A model generated the notes under the pieces. That model was not told the origin of the DNA and made no database searches. It worked only from the letters and a program-made list of their open reading frames with translations. DNA of 64,000 bases, taken from positions 1,186,001-1,250,000 of the forward strand of contig JACYXH010000816.1 in the NCBI GenBank assembly GCA_026745465.1. Reading direction: 5' to 3'. Origin of the DNA: Lota lota. Its lineage: Eukaryota > Chordata > Actinopteri > Gadiformes > Lotidae. Positions 1 through 11,074 of this stretch are shown one piece after another. Every line of letters starts with the position of its first letter. The stretch's first letter is position 1. Both the position numbers and the translations under genes were made by a program.

Positions 1-3000
1 GGGGACACAGCAGTTGGTGTGGGAAAACAATAACAAAACATGAAAACAGACATAAAGACCTTGCAAACCAATCCACAGGGACCACACCCACTTACCTCGT
101 CCAATAGAAAAACGAACATCAATTAGCCAAATCAAACATTTAAAAACAGTTGCACACAAAGAAACATGAACAGAAGGAGGGACATTAATACAGACAACTT
201 AAAAAGATGACCAAGGGTCACTCATCACAATAGAGATGACAAAAAATGGACATCTGATGCAACGTTAACGATATGATGCATGTTGTGTCAACCCAGAAAT
301 GTGTGCCACACGGTCTTTGCCCAACTCACATCGCCCTGATGGACTGGTGCCCAACGTCCCGTATTGCATTACCTGCACCTTATTATTGTCTATCAACAGT
401 ACACACTGGGAACATGGTAGTTGATGCATTCGGTTTGGGTGGTAGAGCAGCGGTGAGATGCCTGGGGGAAGAGGGACGGGATGGGAAGAGGGGGGTGGGT
501 GGTGGGGGGAGGACGGGACGACGGCTGGTTCGATTTGAATCACTACAAGCATAGCGGCCGTTCAGATTCTACAGTCTCAAGGGGAGCACGGACGAGCTCG
601 GGGAATGAGTCAAGAAAGAAAGCAACACAAGATGAGAAGACATGAGGAAGGAGCCGGGGAGACAGCAGCAAAGAGATCGGATGAGGTGCAGAGGGAGCGC
701 TGACGGTGGATGACCACGATGAGGTGTTTAAGGAATTCGAAACCTCCCTGTATCCAGCACAGCTGATGAGGATCTGCGTTGGCCAATGGTGATCATGGTT
801 GTCAAGGAAGTATGCACTGGGCCCTCCAAGCAGATGAAGTAAAACCACAATAGAGAATAAAAGGAAACGTGCCTTCACTCTTTCAATTGTTCTGCTGAAA
901 TGTAGGACATGTGATTAAACCTAATTAGCTCGCTAGTGATCCTATTAGTTGGCTTACTAATTAGAATAATGTAACTTTAAGTCATTGGATTTACTTACTG
1001 TCATGGGGATTCATACAACAAATTGAACTCGCATCACGTGTGCTGGTATGACTTATAGTAGGACATCCCTGTGGTTTGATCTTAGCCTTTGGAAAGTTCT
1101 TATAGATTAAAATAGGAGCTCATGTTAGAGTAATGATATGAAAGTCCATCTGTGCCCAGCCATTATCCATACAAACCAATACACCATTGGCTTGGTTCAA
1201 CATGGACAGCCCCCTTCAGTTATGTGTGGATATTTTCAGGCATTACTGCATTCCATTCTACAAATATTTTCTTTAAATATGATCAGAAGTGGTTGTACTT
1301 CAGATTTGAGTACTCCTGGCGTTTCCACTCACCGAGTGCCAGATTGAGTGACATCGCTGCAACTTAATTGTAGAGTAAGAAAAAATAAACCAGACCCTCA
1401 AGAAGCAAGCGTTGACTTAAAGTCCATGTGTTCCTCTTTTTGTATTTGTCTATATCTTGAGTTTGCTTTTATACATCAGGTTGTAGCAGCCCTTGGAAGT
1501 TATGGACAGCATAATGAACCATTCTAAACTATTTGGTGTGACTTTTACTTTGAGCACATCATTAAAAACTTTTATAGCATACGTTATTCAAAGTGCTCTG
1601 GTCAACGACAACATTATCAACCGCGATGTACAATTATTATTCATGACATGCTGAAATACCAAACCACGGTTTGAAATCTTTCTGGGTATAGCGCCAAAGT
1701 GAGAAAATAATGAAAAGAAAGCAGCCTTTTTCTGAGATTATGCAAAGTTCCCGGGCTCCACAGAACAGGTCAGGGGACATGGTTTAGGGCTTTACATTTA
1801 GTCCTGACCTTGAAAGCTTACGCTCAGCCAATTACCTTCCCGTCTCAGCTGTCACCTTTACGACAGTCATTTCCTGGGGGGTTACATGTACTGTTAGGAT
1901 CCCACACGTTTGTTCGTTCTCACTTCTGCGCACACACACACTTTTTTGGAATTGTACAAATGCAATTACAATACATGAATGGGAGTTTTAGTCCATGGAC
2001 AAGCCTGATGTTCATTACTTCCCTTCAAATACGCCATCATGTGAATGTGTGTGTGGCCAGGTAGAGATGTAAATCATGACCATAGTATTACCATCTCCAT
2101 ATAACCTGAGGGAGCGCACATAGCTTGCAGTGCTGCGGGTAGTAGCAGGGGCTCAAATTGAACGTCAGAACAAGATGTTTAAATGATCATCTGATGGAGA
2201 AGGCCGATGTAATTTAGCAAGCCCATTGAGTCATTGAATCTGCATTCAAGCTCTCTCGTTCTGAATAAGGCCGTCATCCTTACGATGTGATTGGCTGAGA
2301 ACACATTTGTTTGCTGTGAGGCAGACCTTGGTTACTATTTGGGTATTGAGGACTGAACAACAGGTGCATGAGGGTAATTAACAATAAAGCCTCTAGCCTC
2401 CGTCTCAACAAAAACTGGGTGGGTCTAAATTTACACAAACATGGTGGCAGATTATTCACCCAGACAATAACATTCGTGAAGGGTAACCAAACAGGAAACA
2501 CTCACCGGAACAATATCTCGCTAAATGAATAAATAATATGGAAGACAGGCAGACAGACAAAGAAATGAAGGTGTTTTTTTTTTCTCGTTTGAACAAGAGT
2601 TACACCTCACCCACAATATACGCAGTGTTCATCCCCTCTGGCCATGACGTACTTCAGACGCATCTGGGGTCAACAGGAGCGCGCCTGAGGTACCCTCGCT
2701 AGCAGGGCCTAAAGCTCAACTCTCCCTCCTCGTACGCACCCGGTTAAACTGCTTTAAAGGAAGCAAAACGCGACACCTTCTATAGCCCAAATCACAGGTC
2801 TTCGTCGAGCACACATGCAAAGATCCGTGAAGATCTGCGTAACCACTGGGACCGTACACGCCCCTTTTGGCCCCTCGATGACCTCTGCGTACCCTGATAC
2901 GTGCTATCCTCCCAGGCAACATGTCACCCTCTTCTCTGCGGAGGTTCACGGCAAGTGATCACCGGTTGACCGAGCGGGCAGCCTGTGCAGTGTTTGGTTT

Positions 3001-3220
3001 GGTTTTGGACGGCCAGACACCACAATGAAACACCCCCAGGGAAATCTATTCCCGACGTGGATCTTCACGACAGCGGGGTCTGTGGGAGCGTTCATTCATC
3101 TTACCACCACCGCACGAAGGAATTGAAATGCCCATCGGGGCCTTGGGCCAACCCAGTTTTCCGAGCGCGCATGGAGTTCTAGCTACTCACGGAAAAGCAG
3201 CATTAGACGCCAACACTAGC
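1..3220. other. Unique non-coding sequence, no gene recognised
   Basis: Open frames here are short (at most about 110 codons), have ordinary composition and no recognisable domain. I see no repeat array, RNA gene or transposon hallmark apart from the G-rich stretch listed separately. 2690-3130 is richer in CpG than its surroundings, but no exon could be made out. Confidence 0.6.
463..520 (+). other. G-rich stretch, possible G-quadruplex
   Basis: Several runs of three to six G (ggggg, ggg, gggg, gggggg) lie within 58 bases on the plus strand, separated by short spacers. This is the pattern needed for an intramolecular G-quadruplex. It is not associated with a visible promoter or exon. Confidence 0.4.
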
Positions 3221-3221
3221 T

Positions 3222-3352
3222 CCGCCTCCCCTAAGAGCACAGCTGAGGTTGGTCCAATCAGCAGCCCCGGCCAGCTGCAGCTGCTCTGGTTGATTGCACC
3301 AGGGGAGATAAAAACCCAGGCAAGGTTGACTGCATGGTGGTGAAGTTTTGAG
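3222..3352 (+). promoter_or_regulatory. Promoter-like block: GC box, CCAAT box, TATA-like box
   Basis: A GC-box-like ccgcctccc (3222-3230), a CCAATCA box (3254-3260), a self-complementary CAGCTGCAGCTG (3272-3283) and a TATA-like gataaaaacc (3306-3315) follow each other with core-promoter spacing. A start would fall near 3335, putting CCAAT at about -80. A donor-like ag|gtagga follows at 3351. No exon downstream is recognised. The same arrangement occurs in LTRs and other mobile-element promoters, so this could be an element relic rather than a gene promoter. Confidence 0.28.
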
Positions 3353-4135
3353 GTAGGAGTGACACTAAGTACTCTCCGCCAGCCAGAGAAGTAGACGGTT
3401 TCCTGAATTCATGCCCTTACCCACCTAGCACCAGCTTTCACCTTTTTTTTTTTCTTGCTGTTTTCTTGGCAGAGAAGAAGTATGTTTCAGTCAGTAAACC
3501 CTAACTGAAACATTTAATTTATTGGATTCCTTAAAGCCAATTAAAATGACCCTCTGTTGTTTTTATTTGCGTTATCAGATGTTGTGTTAAACAACAGGAT
3601 ATTAGGTTGGGACAAAATGTATTTGAGATGTGACTTGAGATTGAGCCAGAATGTCTGCCAGATGTATTTAGATCTTCAACATGCACAGTTCTTCTAATAA
3701 AATATAATTCTATTGTAAAAACATAATAAAATACCACATGTTGTTTTACTGTAAGGGATACACTCTTAACTCAACACAAAACAAGATAATTCAATGAAGT
3801 TACGTTTACTGAAGGTTCAACTAATTACAATCAACTGAGATAGTCCATGGAGCACCCGAAGTAGAGCACGAAAGCATCCTCTTTCAGCCCAACATTATCC
3901 CTCCTTTATATTATCGCGTCTGCATTTTTCATTGTTAGAACTCAGAAAGTTGCTGACTTTGTGGGCCCTGATAGCCACAAGTTGCTCGAGGCTGGAAAAC
4001 CCCCATCGTCAGGTGAACCCACTAATGCTCTTTGTTACAGTTTTGTACCAAATACATATATTTTTGAACAATGATGGGCACTTTTAGACTGACACAAATC
4101 CTTTGTATCACAATTTGTAAAAACAAACAAACACA
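3353..4135. other. Unique non-coding sequence
   Basis: AT-rich sequence with only short open frames. No repeat, RNA gene or motif cluster was recognised. Confidence 0.55.
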
Positions 4136-4136
4136 A

Positions 4137-4170
4137 GTGCACGGGTAAAACCAGCCATCACCACACACAC
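4137..4170 (+). repeat. Copy 1 of a short dispersed repeat pair
   Basis: A segment beginning gtgcacgggtaaaacc and ending catcaccacacacac recurs almost unchanged at 5934-5968, 1.8 kb away in the same orientation. Beyond it the flanks diverge. It is probably the remaining end of a small mobile element or of a local duplication. Confidence 0.5.
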
Positions 4171-4928
4171 TCTTAGGTGGAGTGTGGCAGCCACCAAGGT
4201 GGCGTGTAGCACGGACTTTGATATTATAAAAACGTTATATATTGGTGTACAGAGTAAGAGCATCGAGGACGCTGGTAATATAGTGACGTGTGTGTCATCT
4301 AAAAGTCATTTGTAGGCACATTCTTGAAAAGCCTCGTTTTAGCTTCTTAATACGAATGGTTTTCCTTGACATATGGAAGGCCTCCATCTGAACCTTCGAC
4401 CCCGGCACTTCTCCTCTCCTCCGCAGGGGGTTCCCCTGAGTCTGCTGCCAGCCCTTTCTGGGGGTGGTTCTAGCCAAGGCTTGGGGGTTTCTCGTTTGCG
4501 GTAATGTGGGGTACACAGGCTATTGGTGGAGCTTAAACTTTTGCATAATTTTCTTTGATACAATCATTTATTTGGTTATACAAAATATGATAAATAAAAA
4601 TGGCTAAATGTCTTTTTTAATACGTAGTTATTAAATTCCCATTGTATGATGATTATACTCATTATAGTCCTAGGGACGTTTTTCACACACATGCCTGCTC
4701 TTTCCCAATGTAGCGTGTGATCTTTTGGCAAGCTCGGTTGCATATGCGCATAATATTTCAACAAATCCAACAAATATTATGATCTATTTCTAAAACAGCG
4801 CATTATAAGCTTCCAACGTTTCAGTCAATACCAATAGTGAGAGGCTATTTTACATGGACAATATTCACACATATTTACATTTTAAATAATTCACTACCAT
4901 TTTCTCGCTTTGAGTGTTATGGGTTGTG

Positions 4929-5075
4929 TCTACAATTCAATTGTATTTGTATAGCCCTTAATCACAGGTACAGTCTCAAAGGGCTTAACAGGCAATATAT
5001 TTATGACACCCCCCCCCCCCCCCCCCCCCCCAGCCCTAGCACCCCAGAGGACAGAAACACTCCATCGTCTGGTGT
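4929..5075 (+). mobile_element. Teleost short interspersed repeat, copy 1 (fragment)
   Basis: The stretch carries 'tagcccttaatcacagg', 'tacagtctcaaaggg' and 'tatgacaccccc', all in the same order as the copy at 55519-55760. I know this pattern from a widespread teleost interspersed repeat; the exact family name cannot be fixed here. This copy is short and is interrupted by a poly-C tract exactly where the other copy has a short C run. Confidence 0.6.
5009..5031 (+). repeat. Poly-C tract (23 nt)
   Basis: An uninterrupted C run inside the interspersed repeat. The homologous position in the 55.5 kb copy reads 'gacaccccgctaaccc', so the run has expanded from about four C. Confidence 0.9.
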
Positions 5076-5933
5076 TGAATAGTAATTGCAAGTCATTGTC
5101 TATGCTTGAAAATGCCCAATGTCCAAATACTGGAAATGATTCCACGTCCTATCAAAATTACCATTAATCTCCACTTTCTCTGAGTCAACACTGAGGTCAT
5201 TGCATTTTCCAGAGGTCCCAGATAATACTCTATTGTTGACTGGCAATGACAAAATCTCAGTTATTCTGTTTAATAAAATAATTATTTCCCTCAGATTTCC
5301 ATCATTTCTGTGCCAATTCAATATTGCCACAGGGTAAAGGTTTGGGTTACAGTTAGTCAAAGTATGTAGAATACAGATGAAGTTTGTGGAGCTGAACATT
5401 TTTTAATTTGAATCCAGTTTAATGAGCACATTGTGTCAGGCTGCGGTTAGGCTGCTATTGGGAAGTTTTTACGAACGCCGTCAAATATTGAAAGAAAAAT
5501 AATTTCAGCGGGAAAGGAAAAAACCCAAATGATCTCCACACCTCCCTTAATACGGTAAGTGGGGTCTGTGTGTGTTGGGGCAGAGCAAAATGCAGTAGAA
5601 TGGAGACAGCGCGATGGTTAAGAAGTGTTTGTATGAAAGTGTTATAGCCTTTTGTATCACACTAAGCAGACATTGTGCAGTCAATAGGATGTAGACTGGC
5701 TGGTTCTCTACATGCAGTCGATCACACGTGACAGGAGCCCTCGAGGTTGCATTTGTCTTCCGGGTTTTAGTCATCAAATCAAAAGAAGATCCTAAAACAA
5801 AACCTTAGCTGATGGTCTACGTGTGAAGTGTGTGTGGTTGATGGCTGGTTGAAGCAGCATCACCTGGCCCTCAGTCAGACTGATTGGACTCTGGGGCTTG
5901 GTGAGGCTAAGTAATTACTGAGAAGTAATCAAT
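5076..5933. other. Unique non-coding sequence
   Basis: No gene, tandem repeat or transposon hallmark recognised. Open frames are under 100 codons and show no family resemblance. Confidence 0.5.
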
Positions 5934-5968
5934 GTGCACGGGTTAAAACAGCCATCACCACACACACC
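5934..5968 (+). repeat. Copy 2 of a short dispersed repeat pair
   Basis: Partner of 4137-4170. It reads gtgcacgggttaaaac and continues to catcaccacacacac, differing from copy 1 by one inserted t and one substitution. Confidence 0.5.
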
Positions 5969-6125
5969 CATGATGTCTCGGACACGGCCTCATGTGACCA
6001 AGTGCTGCTCGCTGCTGAGCCAAGGCGAGGCTCCACCTGCAGTGATCAGCCTCTCCATGTAACATTCTGTCCTCGCTTTGCCTCCAAACGCTGCAACTAC
6101 CGCGGCCTTTCTCAATACCAAGTAT

Positions 6126-6167
6126 GCCAAGTTCGGACTGGCCTACTCGGTAGTTCGGACTTGGCGA
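6126..6167. repeat. Imperfect inverted repeat (13-bp arms)
   Basis: The arms ccaagttcggact and agttcggacttgg are complementary at 11 of 13 positions around a loop of about 12 bases. It looks like an end of a small non-autonomous DNA transposon, but no matching partner end was found. Confidence 0.35.
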
Positions 6168-6750
6168 GTGTAACTACCCAACTGGCGGGTGGCTTTAGAT
6201 GATGCTATCGCAAGGACTGTGGGACGGGGAGGCTAAAGGAGAGAAGAACGGAAGCATTGACGAACCTTTCTTTAGCATTTAGATACTTTGACCACCTCTC
6301 ATGGTCTGCCCCTAGAGGTTGGAGGTCTTTAACCCTGGGGAACACTCAATGACGTGTAGAGATGAACACATGAACGCACAGAAGGTGTGCACATTTGTAA
6401 AGCTCAATATTCAGTAGTTATTCATTCACAGTATACACTATACAGCAATGAATGTTGCAAGTATAGCTTGCATACCAAAACACATCCAGTAGATGTTTTT
6501 TGCTTCGGATTAAATTAAGTGTAGATTAAACTAAAAGTAATAGACGGATCATGGATCATGACAGCTGCCACAGGTTCAGGATCGTTAGAAACCAAAACAG
6601 CAGGGTTCTGTCGCAGGACCAGGAAATGATTTCCTTTCAGTTCAAAAGCATTCTCCAACCCTCTCCAAAGACAGCAGTGGTACAGTAGGAGAACGGACGT
6701 CCCAATCCTAGATTTTTGATTGACAGTACTGAAAACTCAAACTCGACCAT

Positions 6751-7674
6751 GTGGCCCCCGAGGCCAGTGTCAGTAAGGGAGTGGTGGCCCCAGAGGCCAG
6801 TGTCAGTAAGGGAGTGGTGGCCCCCGAGGCCAGTGTCAGTAAGGGAGTGGTGGCCCCCGAGGCCAGTGTCAGTAAGGGAGTGGTGGCCCCCGAGGCCAGT
6901 GTCAGTAAGGGAGTGGTGGCCTCCGAGGCCAGTGTCAGTAAGGGAGTGGTGGCCCCCGAGGCCAGTGTCAGTAAGGGAGTGGTGGCCCCCGAGGCCAGTG
7001 TCAGTAAGGGAGTGGTGGCCCCCGAGGCCCGTGTCAGTAAGGGAGTGGTGGCCCCCGAGGCCCGTGTCAGTAAGGGAGTGGTGGCCCCCGAGGCCCGTGT
7101 CAGTAAGGGAGTGGTGGCCCCAGAGGCCAGTGTCAGTAAGGGAGTGGTGGCCCCAGAGGCCAGTGTCAGTAAGGGAGTGGTGGCCTCCGAGGCCAGTGTC
7201 AGTAAGGGAGTGGTGGCCCCAGAGGCCAGTGTCAGTAAGGGAGTGGTGGCCCCCGAGGCCCGTGTCAGTAAGGGAGTGGTGGCCCCAGAGGCCAGTGTCA
7301 GTAAGGGAGTGGTGGCCCCCGAGGCCAGTGTCAGTAAGGGAGTGGTGGCCCCCGAGGCCCGTGTCAGTAAGGGAGTGGTGGCCCCCGAGGCCAGTGTCAG
7401 TAAGGGAGTGGTGGCCCCAGAGGCCAGTGTCAGTAAGGGAGTGGTGGCCCCCGAGGCCCGTGTCAGTAAAGGAGTGGTGGCCCCAGAGGCCAGTGTCAGT
7501 AAGGGAGTGGTGGCCCCCGAGGCCAGTGTCAGTAAGGGAGTGGTGGCCCCAGAGGCCAGTGTCAGTAAGGGAGTGGTGGCCCCCGAGGCCAGTGTCAGTA
7601 AGGGAGTGGTGGCCCCCGAGGCCAGTGTCAGTAAGGGAGTGGTGGCCCCCGAGGACAGTGTCAGCAAGGGAATG
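6751..7674. repeat. Minisatellite, 28 units of 33 bp
   Basis: Every unit starts gtggccccc or gtggcccca and contains cagtgtcagtaaggg. Starts fall every 33 bases from 6751 to 7642. Variation is limited to a few positions (c/a in the C run, ccagtg/cccgtg, cccc/cctc). Because 33 is a multiple of three, several frames stay open: plus frames read 11-residue repeats such as SVREWWPPRPV, and the minus strand reads TPLLTLASGAT. The minus frame runs 400 codons (7910 to 6708) through this array and the next. I read these frames as by-products of the repeat. The minus frame is rich in Ser/Thr, so a mucin-like product cannot be excluded by sequence alone. Confidence 0.95.
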
Positions 7675-7689
7675 GTGGTGTTGGCTGGA

Positions 7690-7882
7690 GTCTGAAACCT
7701 CGATATATCTGAGGTTTTAGCAGGAGTCTGAAACCTCGATATATCTGAGGTTTTAGCAGGAGTCTGAAACCTCGATATATCTGAGGTTTTAGCAGGAGTC
7801 TGAAACCTCGATATATCTGAGGCTTTAGCAGGAGTCTGAAACCTCGATATATCTGAGGCTTTAGCAGGAGTCTGAAACCTCA
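7690..7882. repeat. Minisatellite, 5 full units of 36 bp plus a partial
   Basis: Units start at 7690, 7726, 7762, 7798 and 7834 with a partial at 7870. Each begins gtctgaaacctcgatatatc and ends ttagcagga. The core cctcgatatatctgagg is a palindrome broken by a single extra t, so each unit can form a hairpin. The array directly follows the 33-bp minisatellite, but the units are unrelated in sequence. Confidence 0.95.
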
Positions 7883-8560
7883 ACGCCAGATGCATAGCAA
7901 TGTCACCCATCTACCTTTCTATTAACCACTTGTAACCAAACTCGTTTTCTACCGTGCAGATGCAGGCCTTTGAGGAGCAGGTAATGCTCATCCATCTTGT
8001 ACAAAGAGGCCTACATGGTGAGGTGCAGAGGCATTGGGGAACAAACGCAGACAGCCGAACAAACTCACTGGACATTTCTGCCCCTGTCTGTTCGTCCTGT
8101 AACTCCTGGCTGACAGTAGTTCGTTCATTTGTCCAAATGATTTAAATACCGTGGCGGCAACACCACCACGACCTTCATAGTGGATGAAGTGCATGAATCC
8201 GACGTCTACTCCACGGCTGCTAGTCAGCCCAGCTCAAATGTGACCAGAGAGCATTACATTTTATGCAAGACCTTCAAAAGAAGGCATTAATACCACTTGT
8301 AATAATCAACCTAATCACTCATTACAATGAACTGCATTTTCCATCACTTTGTTTAACTTCATGTATTTAAATAATGTACAATTAATTACATTTGCAATGA
8401 TCCTTTTTGCTCTGTTTTGTGAAACCACTGATTTTGATTATTCACGTAATTTATTTAATTTACAGTTACATTTTTTCACTAGTATTTTTTTTCAGGGAAT
8501 GCATGAAGAAAAACCACTGCACTGAAACATCTTGAGTAGTAAATTGTATGATTCTTGAAA
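7883..8560. other. Non-coding sequence, AT-rich at 8290-8480
   Basis: No gene recognised. 8290-8480 is rich in TAAT and ATTA words (for example 'acaattaattacat'), which fits ordinary AT-rich fish intergenic DNA or a regulatory stretch. Confidence 0.5.
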
Positions 8561-8583
8561 GGTGCTGTAGGTAAGATTTAAGA
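8561..8583 (+). repeat. 23-bp motif shared with 55761-55783
   Basis: The motif gg(t/g)gctgtaggtaagatt(t/c)aaga occurs here and at 55761-55783 with two differences. Sequence after it diverges between the two loci. It is probably the conserved end of a non-autonomous transposon family. Confidence 0.35.
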
Positions 8584-8994
8584 GCTGTGATTTGAGTGTA
8601 ATTTGTATAAATGGAATCGCCATCCTGCTCTCAGCGAGTGAAATGCGCTGTGAGAATGTCTGTTTGGAGTTGGCTGCGCCTGCCTCTCTATGAGCCAATT
8701 CAGATTGAAGACTGATCCCGGATAATTTCCGACCAATCTTGAGCATCACTCCTCTGATTGGTTTGGGGGAATCCATCTGGCCTGTGAGTCACAGGTGCGT
8801 TAAATGCATCACTTCTCAATGGCCGAGAAACACAGGGAGGTAGGGGGCAAAGAGGGAAGGGGCATTGTTGTTCAGTTTCAAAATCTTGCTTATTGTACCG
8901 TCTCTCTCTCTTTGCTACTAGTGCAACTTGCCTACAGCTGCTATACAGTAACTGTGGCATATTCGAATGGCCTGATATGTATTTGTCCTTCCAG

Positions 8995-9649
8995 GGAAGT
9001 ACATGACATGAAGGGCAGAGCACCGTTTGACGACCAAGGTCTTGTAGATCACCTGACCCTGGAGATTAGCTGCAGACGGCTTGATGTTGTCACCCACTCT
9101 GGCTACGCGGACGCTAATGACACGAGGTCAGGTTCGAAGGAGGCTGAGATGAGATCAGGTCAAGGTAAGGTTAGGAGGGAGAATGTTGTTGGTATGCACC
9201 TTTACATTGACCCTAGGGATCTGACCCTGCAGATTAGCTGCAGACAGCTTGATGTTGTCACCCACTCTGGCTACGCGGACGCTAATGACACGAGGTCAGG
9301 TTCGAAGGAGGCTGAGATGAGATCAGGTCAAGGTAAGGTTAGGAGGGAGAATGTTGTTGGTATGCACCTTTACATTGACCCTAGGGATCTGACCAAGCAG
9401 CGACCTATTGGTGCATTTGGGAATGAGACCAGACAGCCTGATGGAATCCTATTTGGTCATCCGATAGATGCTGAGGATGAGAGTGCATGGATGTATGGTA
9501 TTTGGAGGTTGTTATGTATACAGAGAAATCTGTCATCAACAAGAAGAAAGTACGATCAGTATAGAAACCAAATTCAGCGTTGTGTTAACCGTGGGGAGCC
9601 TCAGCCTTCTGACGGTCAAACTGCAGGACAAACCAATCACTCTCAGTAA
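8995..9649 (+). CDS. Candidate terminal coding exon with internal duplication, function unknown
   Basis: The frame is open from 8804 to a TAA at 9647-9649 (281 codons). Upstream of 8995 the sequence looks intronic and ends in an acceptor-like tttgtccttccag, so I start at 8995; the first in-frame ATG of the exon is at 9008, giving 213 residues to the stop. Residues from about 9053 to 9388 are a 56-residue block present twice in frame, containing THSGYADANDTRSGSKEAEM and VVGMHLYIDPRDLT. A unique tail follows with acidic (DAEDESAW) and basic (STRRKYDQYRNQIQ) patches, ending NHSQ. There is no signal peptide, membrane segment or domain that I recognise. AATAAA lies 102 bases after the stop. Both duplicate copies contain a donor-like caag|gtaagg and an acceptor-like ccctag, which would define a 52-nt intron, but that is shorter than usual in vertebrates and would break the frame. 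It could instead be a transposon-derived or pseudogenic open frame. Confidence 0.35.
9053..9388 (+). repeat. 168-bp tandem duplication (two copies)
   Basis: 9053-9220 and 9221-9388 are adjacent direct copies, 166 of 168 bases identical by eye. The two differences (gag to cag, cgg to cag) both change an amino acid in the open frame (E to Q, R to Q). The length is exactly 56 codons, so the frame is preserved. Confidence 0.95.
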
Positions 9650-9750
9650 TTCAAAGCAGCCTCTGCATGAATGCAAAGTACACACCGTTTGAATCTAATT
9701 TGTCAATCACGTTGTTGACACTTTTGCTGAAAGACAATGCATGAAAATAG

Positions 9751-9756
9751 AATAAA
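9751..9756 (+). promoter_or_regulatory. Polyadenylation signal AATAAA
   Basis: A canonical AATAAA lies 102 bases after the stop of the candidate exon and is followed by a T-rich, GT-containing stretch (tttttgttttatc). This is the arrangement expected at a vertebrate mRNA 3' end. The hexamer is common by chance in AT-rich DNA. Confidence 0.4.
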
Positions 9757-11055
9757 TATTTTTGTTTTATCATAGCATTACGTTTGGCGTTCCATTCTCC
9801 GTTTGGTTTGTTTTGTGCTGCATACACTATTGAGTCTGAGCTATAAACGTTGTGCTATACCTCACCCCTGATAGCATACAGAATTGCCCCATTCATTAAC
9901 ATAATCTCAATTTGTGTTCTGTGTTCTGTGCAAGACCTGTTTGGTTTTTGCTCAGGGCAAATGGCTTTCAGAAACAAAGATTTAAAGACTGGAAGATCCA
10001 CACTCTCTTTCTTTGAACCAGCAGTGGCAATTGCTGGTGTGTATGTGTATGTGGATTAGGGTTGCATGTGTATGTCGGTTGTATGTGCACGTTCACATAC
10101 ATTTGAGTCCTTGGCTGTGTAGGTGCATCCAGGAAAAGAATAAAAGAAGAGGGGATAAGGCTCAAGGGTGGGTATCACATGTATTCGCATGTATTCATGC
10201 ATGCAACGAGCTCATGTTTCCATGGTTTAAGGTGATGTCTGACTACGTGATAGCACAACCTTGCATGTATCGCATCAGCTTTCGCTTCTGCGTTTGCATG
10301 TGCGTTTGTGTGGAGTGTACGTGCACCTCCATGTAGTATACACGTTATCGTTGCTGTGTGCATAATGCCAAGGCGCCATATTCAGAAGGTAACCATCCTC
10401 AACCAGCAGCTACGATATCCTTAGGGCAGATGCATTTCAAAACACCTCTGTCCAAGATGTTTTCAAATTCAACTGAATTTATGCTAAGACGGCCAATGGT
10501 TTTGAGATGACACAGCAACTCGAGCAATTCATTTTGACCCACTTAAAAATACTGAACCAATCCCACACATGTCAGCAACTTATAGAAGGGTTTCAATCAT
10601 GTGATCTGAAGTTCCATCAAATAAGTTCAAGCCCACAGTCTTATAGATAATAATAACCAAGCAACCATTTGTTGTTATTTTTATTATAATGATGAAATAG
10701 CACCACGATTGCGGCTAGGAATGTTTGTGATATCATGTGAAACGGGCACTGAAAGGCACTGGGAATATCTTTGTGGCTAGAATCAAACCAATTCATTTGA
10801 TCAGAGTATTGGCTGTGCTTCTGTTTAAAGCCGAGGAGCTAAACTCTACACCCTCTCTCTGCCGCTGTCACTTTAACAGAAAACAAGCTGATTTCGAAGG
10901 ACCAGCGTGACATGGCCCTGCCCTGTCACGCTGTCTGCGAACACCACTCCCAAACACCCCCACCCTCGCTGACAACGCCACTGCTGCGGCCACTGTCAAA
11001 TCCACGGCCGGGGGCAATGTTTGCATGAAAAGACATGGGTTAGGGGTGTGTGTGT
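9757..11055. other. Unique non-coding sequence
   Basis: No gene recognised. 10020-10335 has scattered TG-rich words (gtgtatgtgtatg) typical of a decayed dinucleotide repeat. Confidence 0.5.
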
Positions 11056-11074
11056 GGGGGGGGGGGGGGGGGGG
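11049..11074 (+). repeat. Short TG tract running into poly-G (19 nt)
   Basis: tgtgtgtg followed directly by an uninterrupted G run from 11056 to 11074. Confidence 0.9.

Noticed and set aside
6716..7720. Open frames of 314-334 codons on plus and 400 on minus
   Set aside because: They are all explained by a 33/36-bp tandem array whose period is a multiple of three. Several frames are open at once and the non-repeat ends are short.
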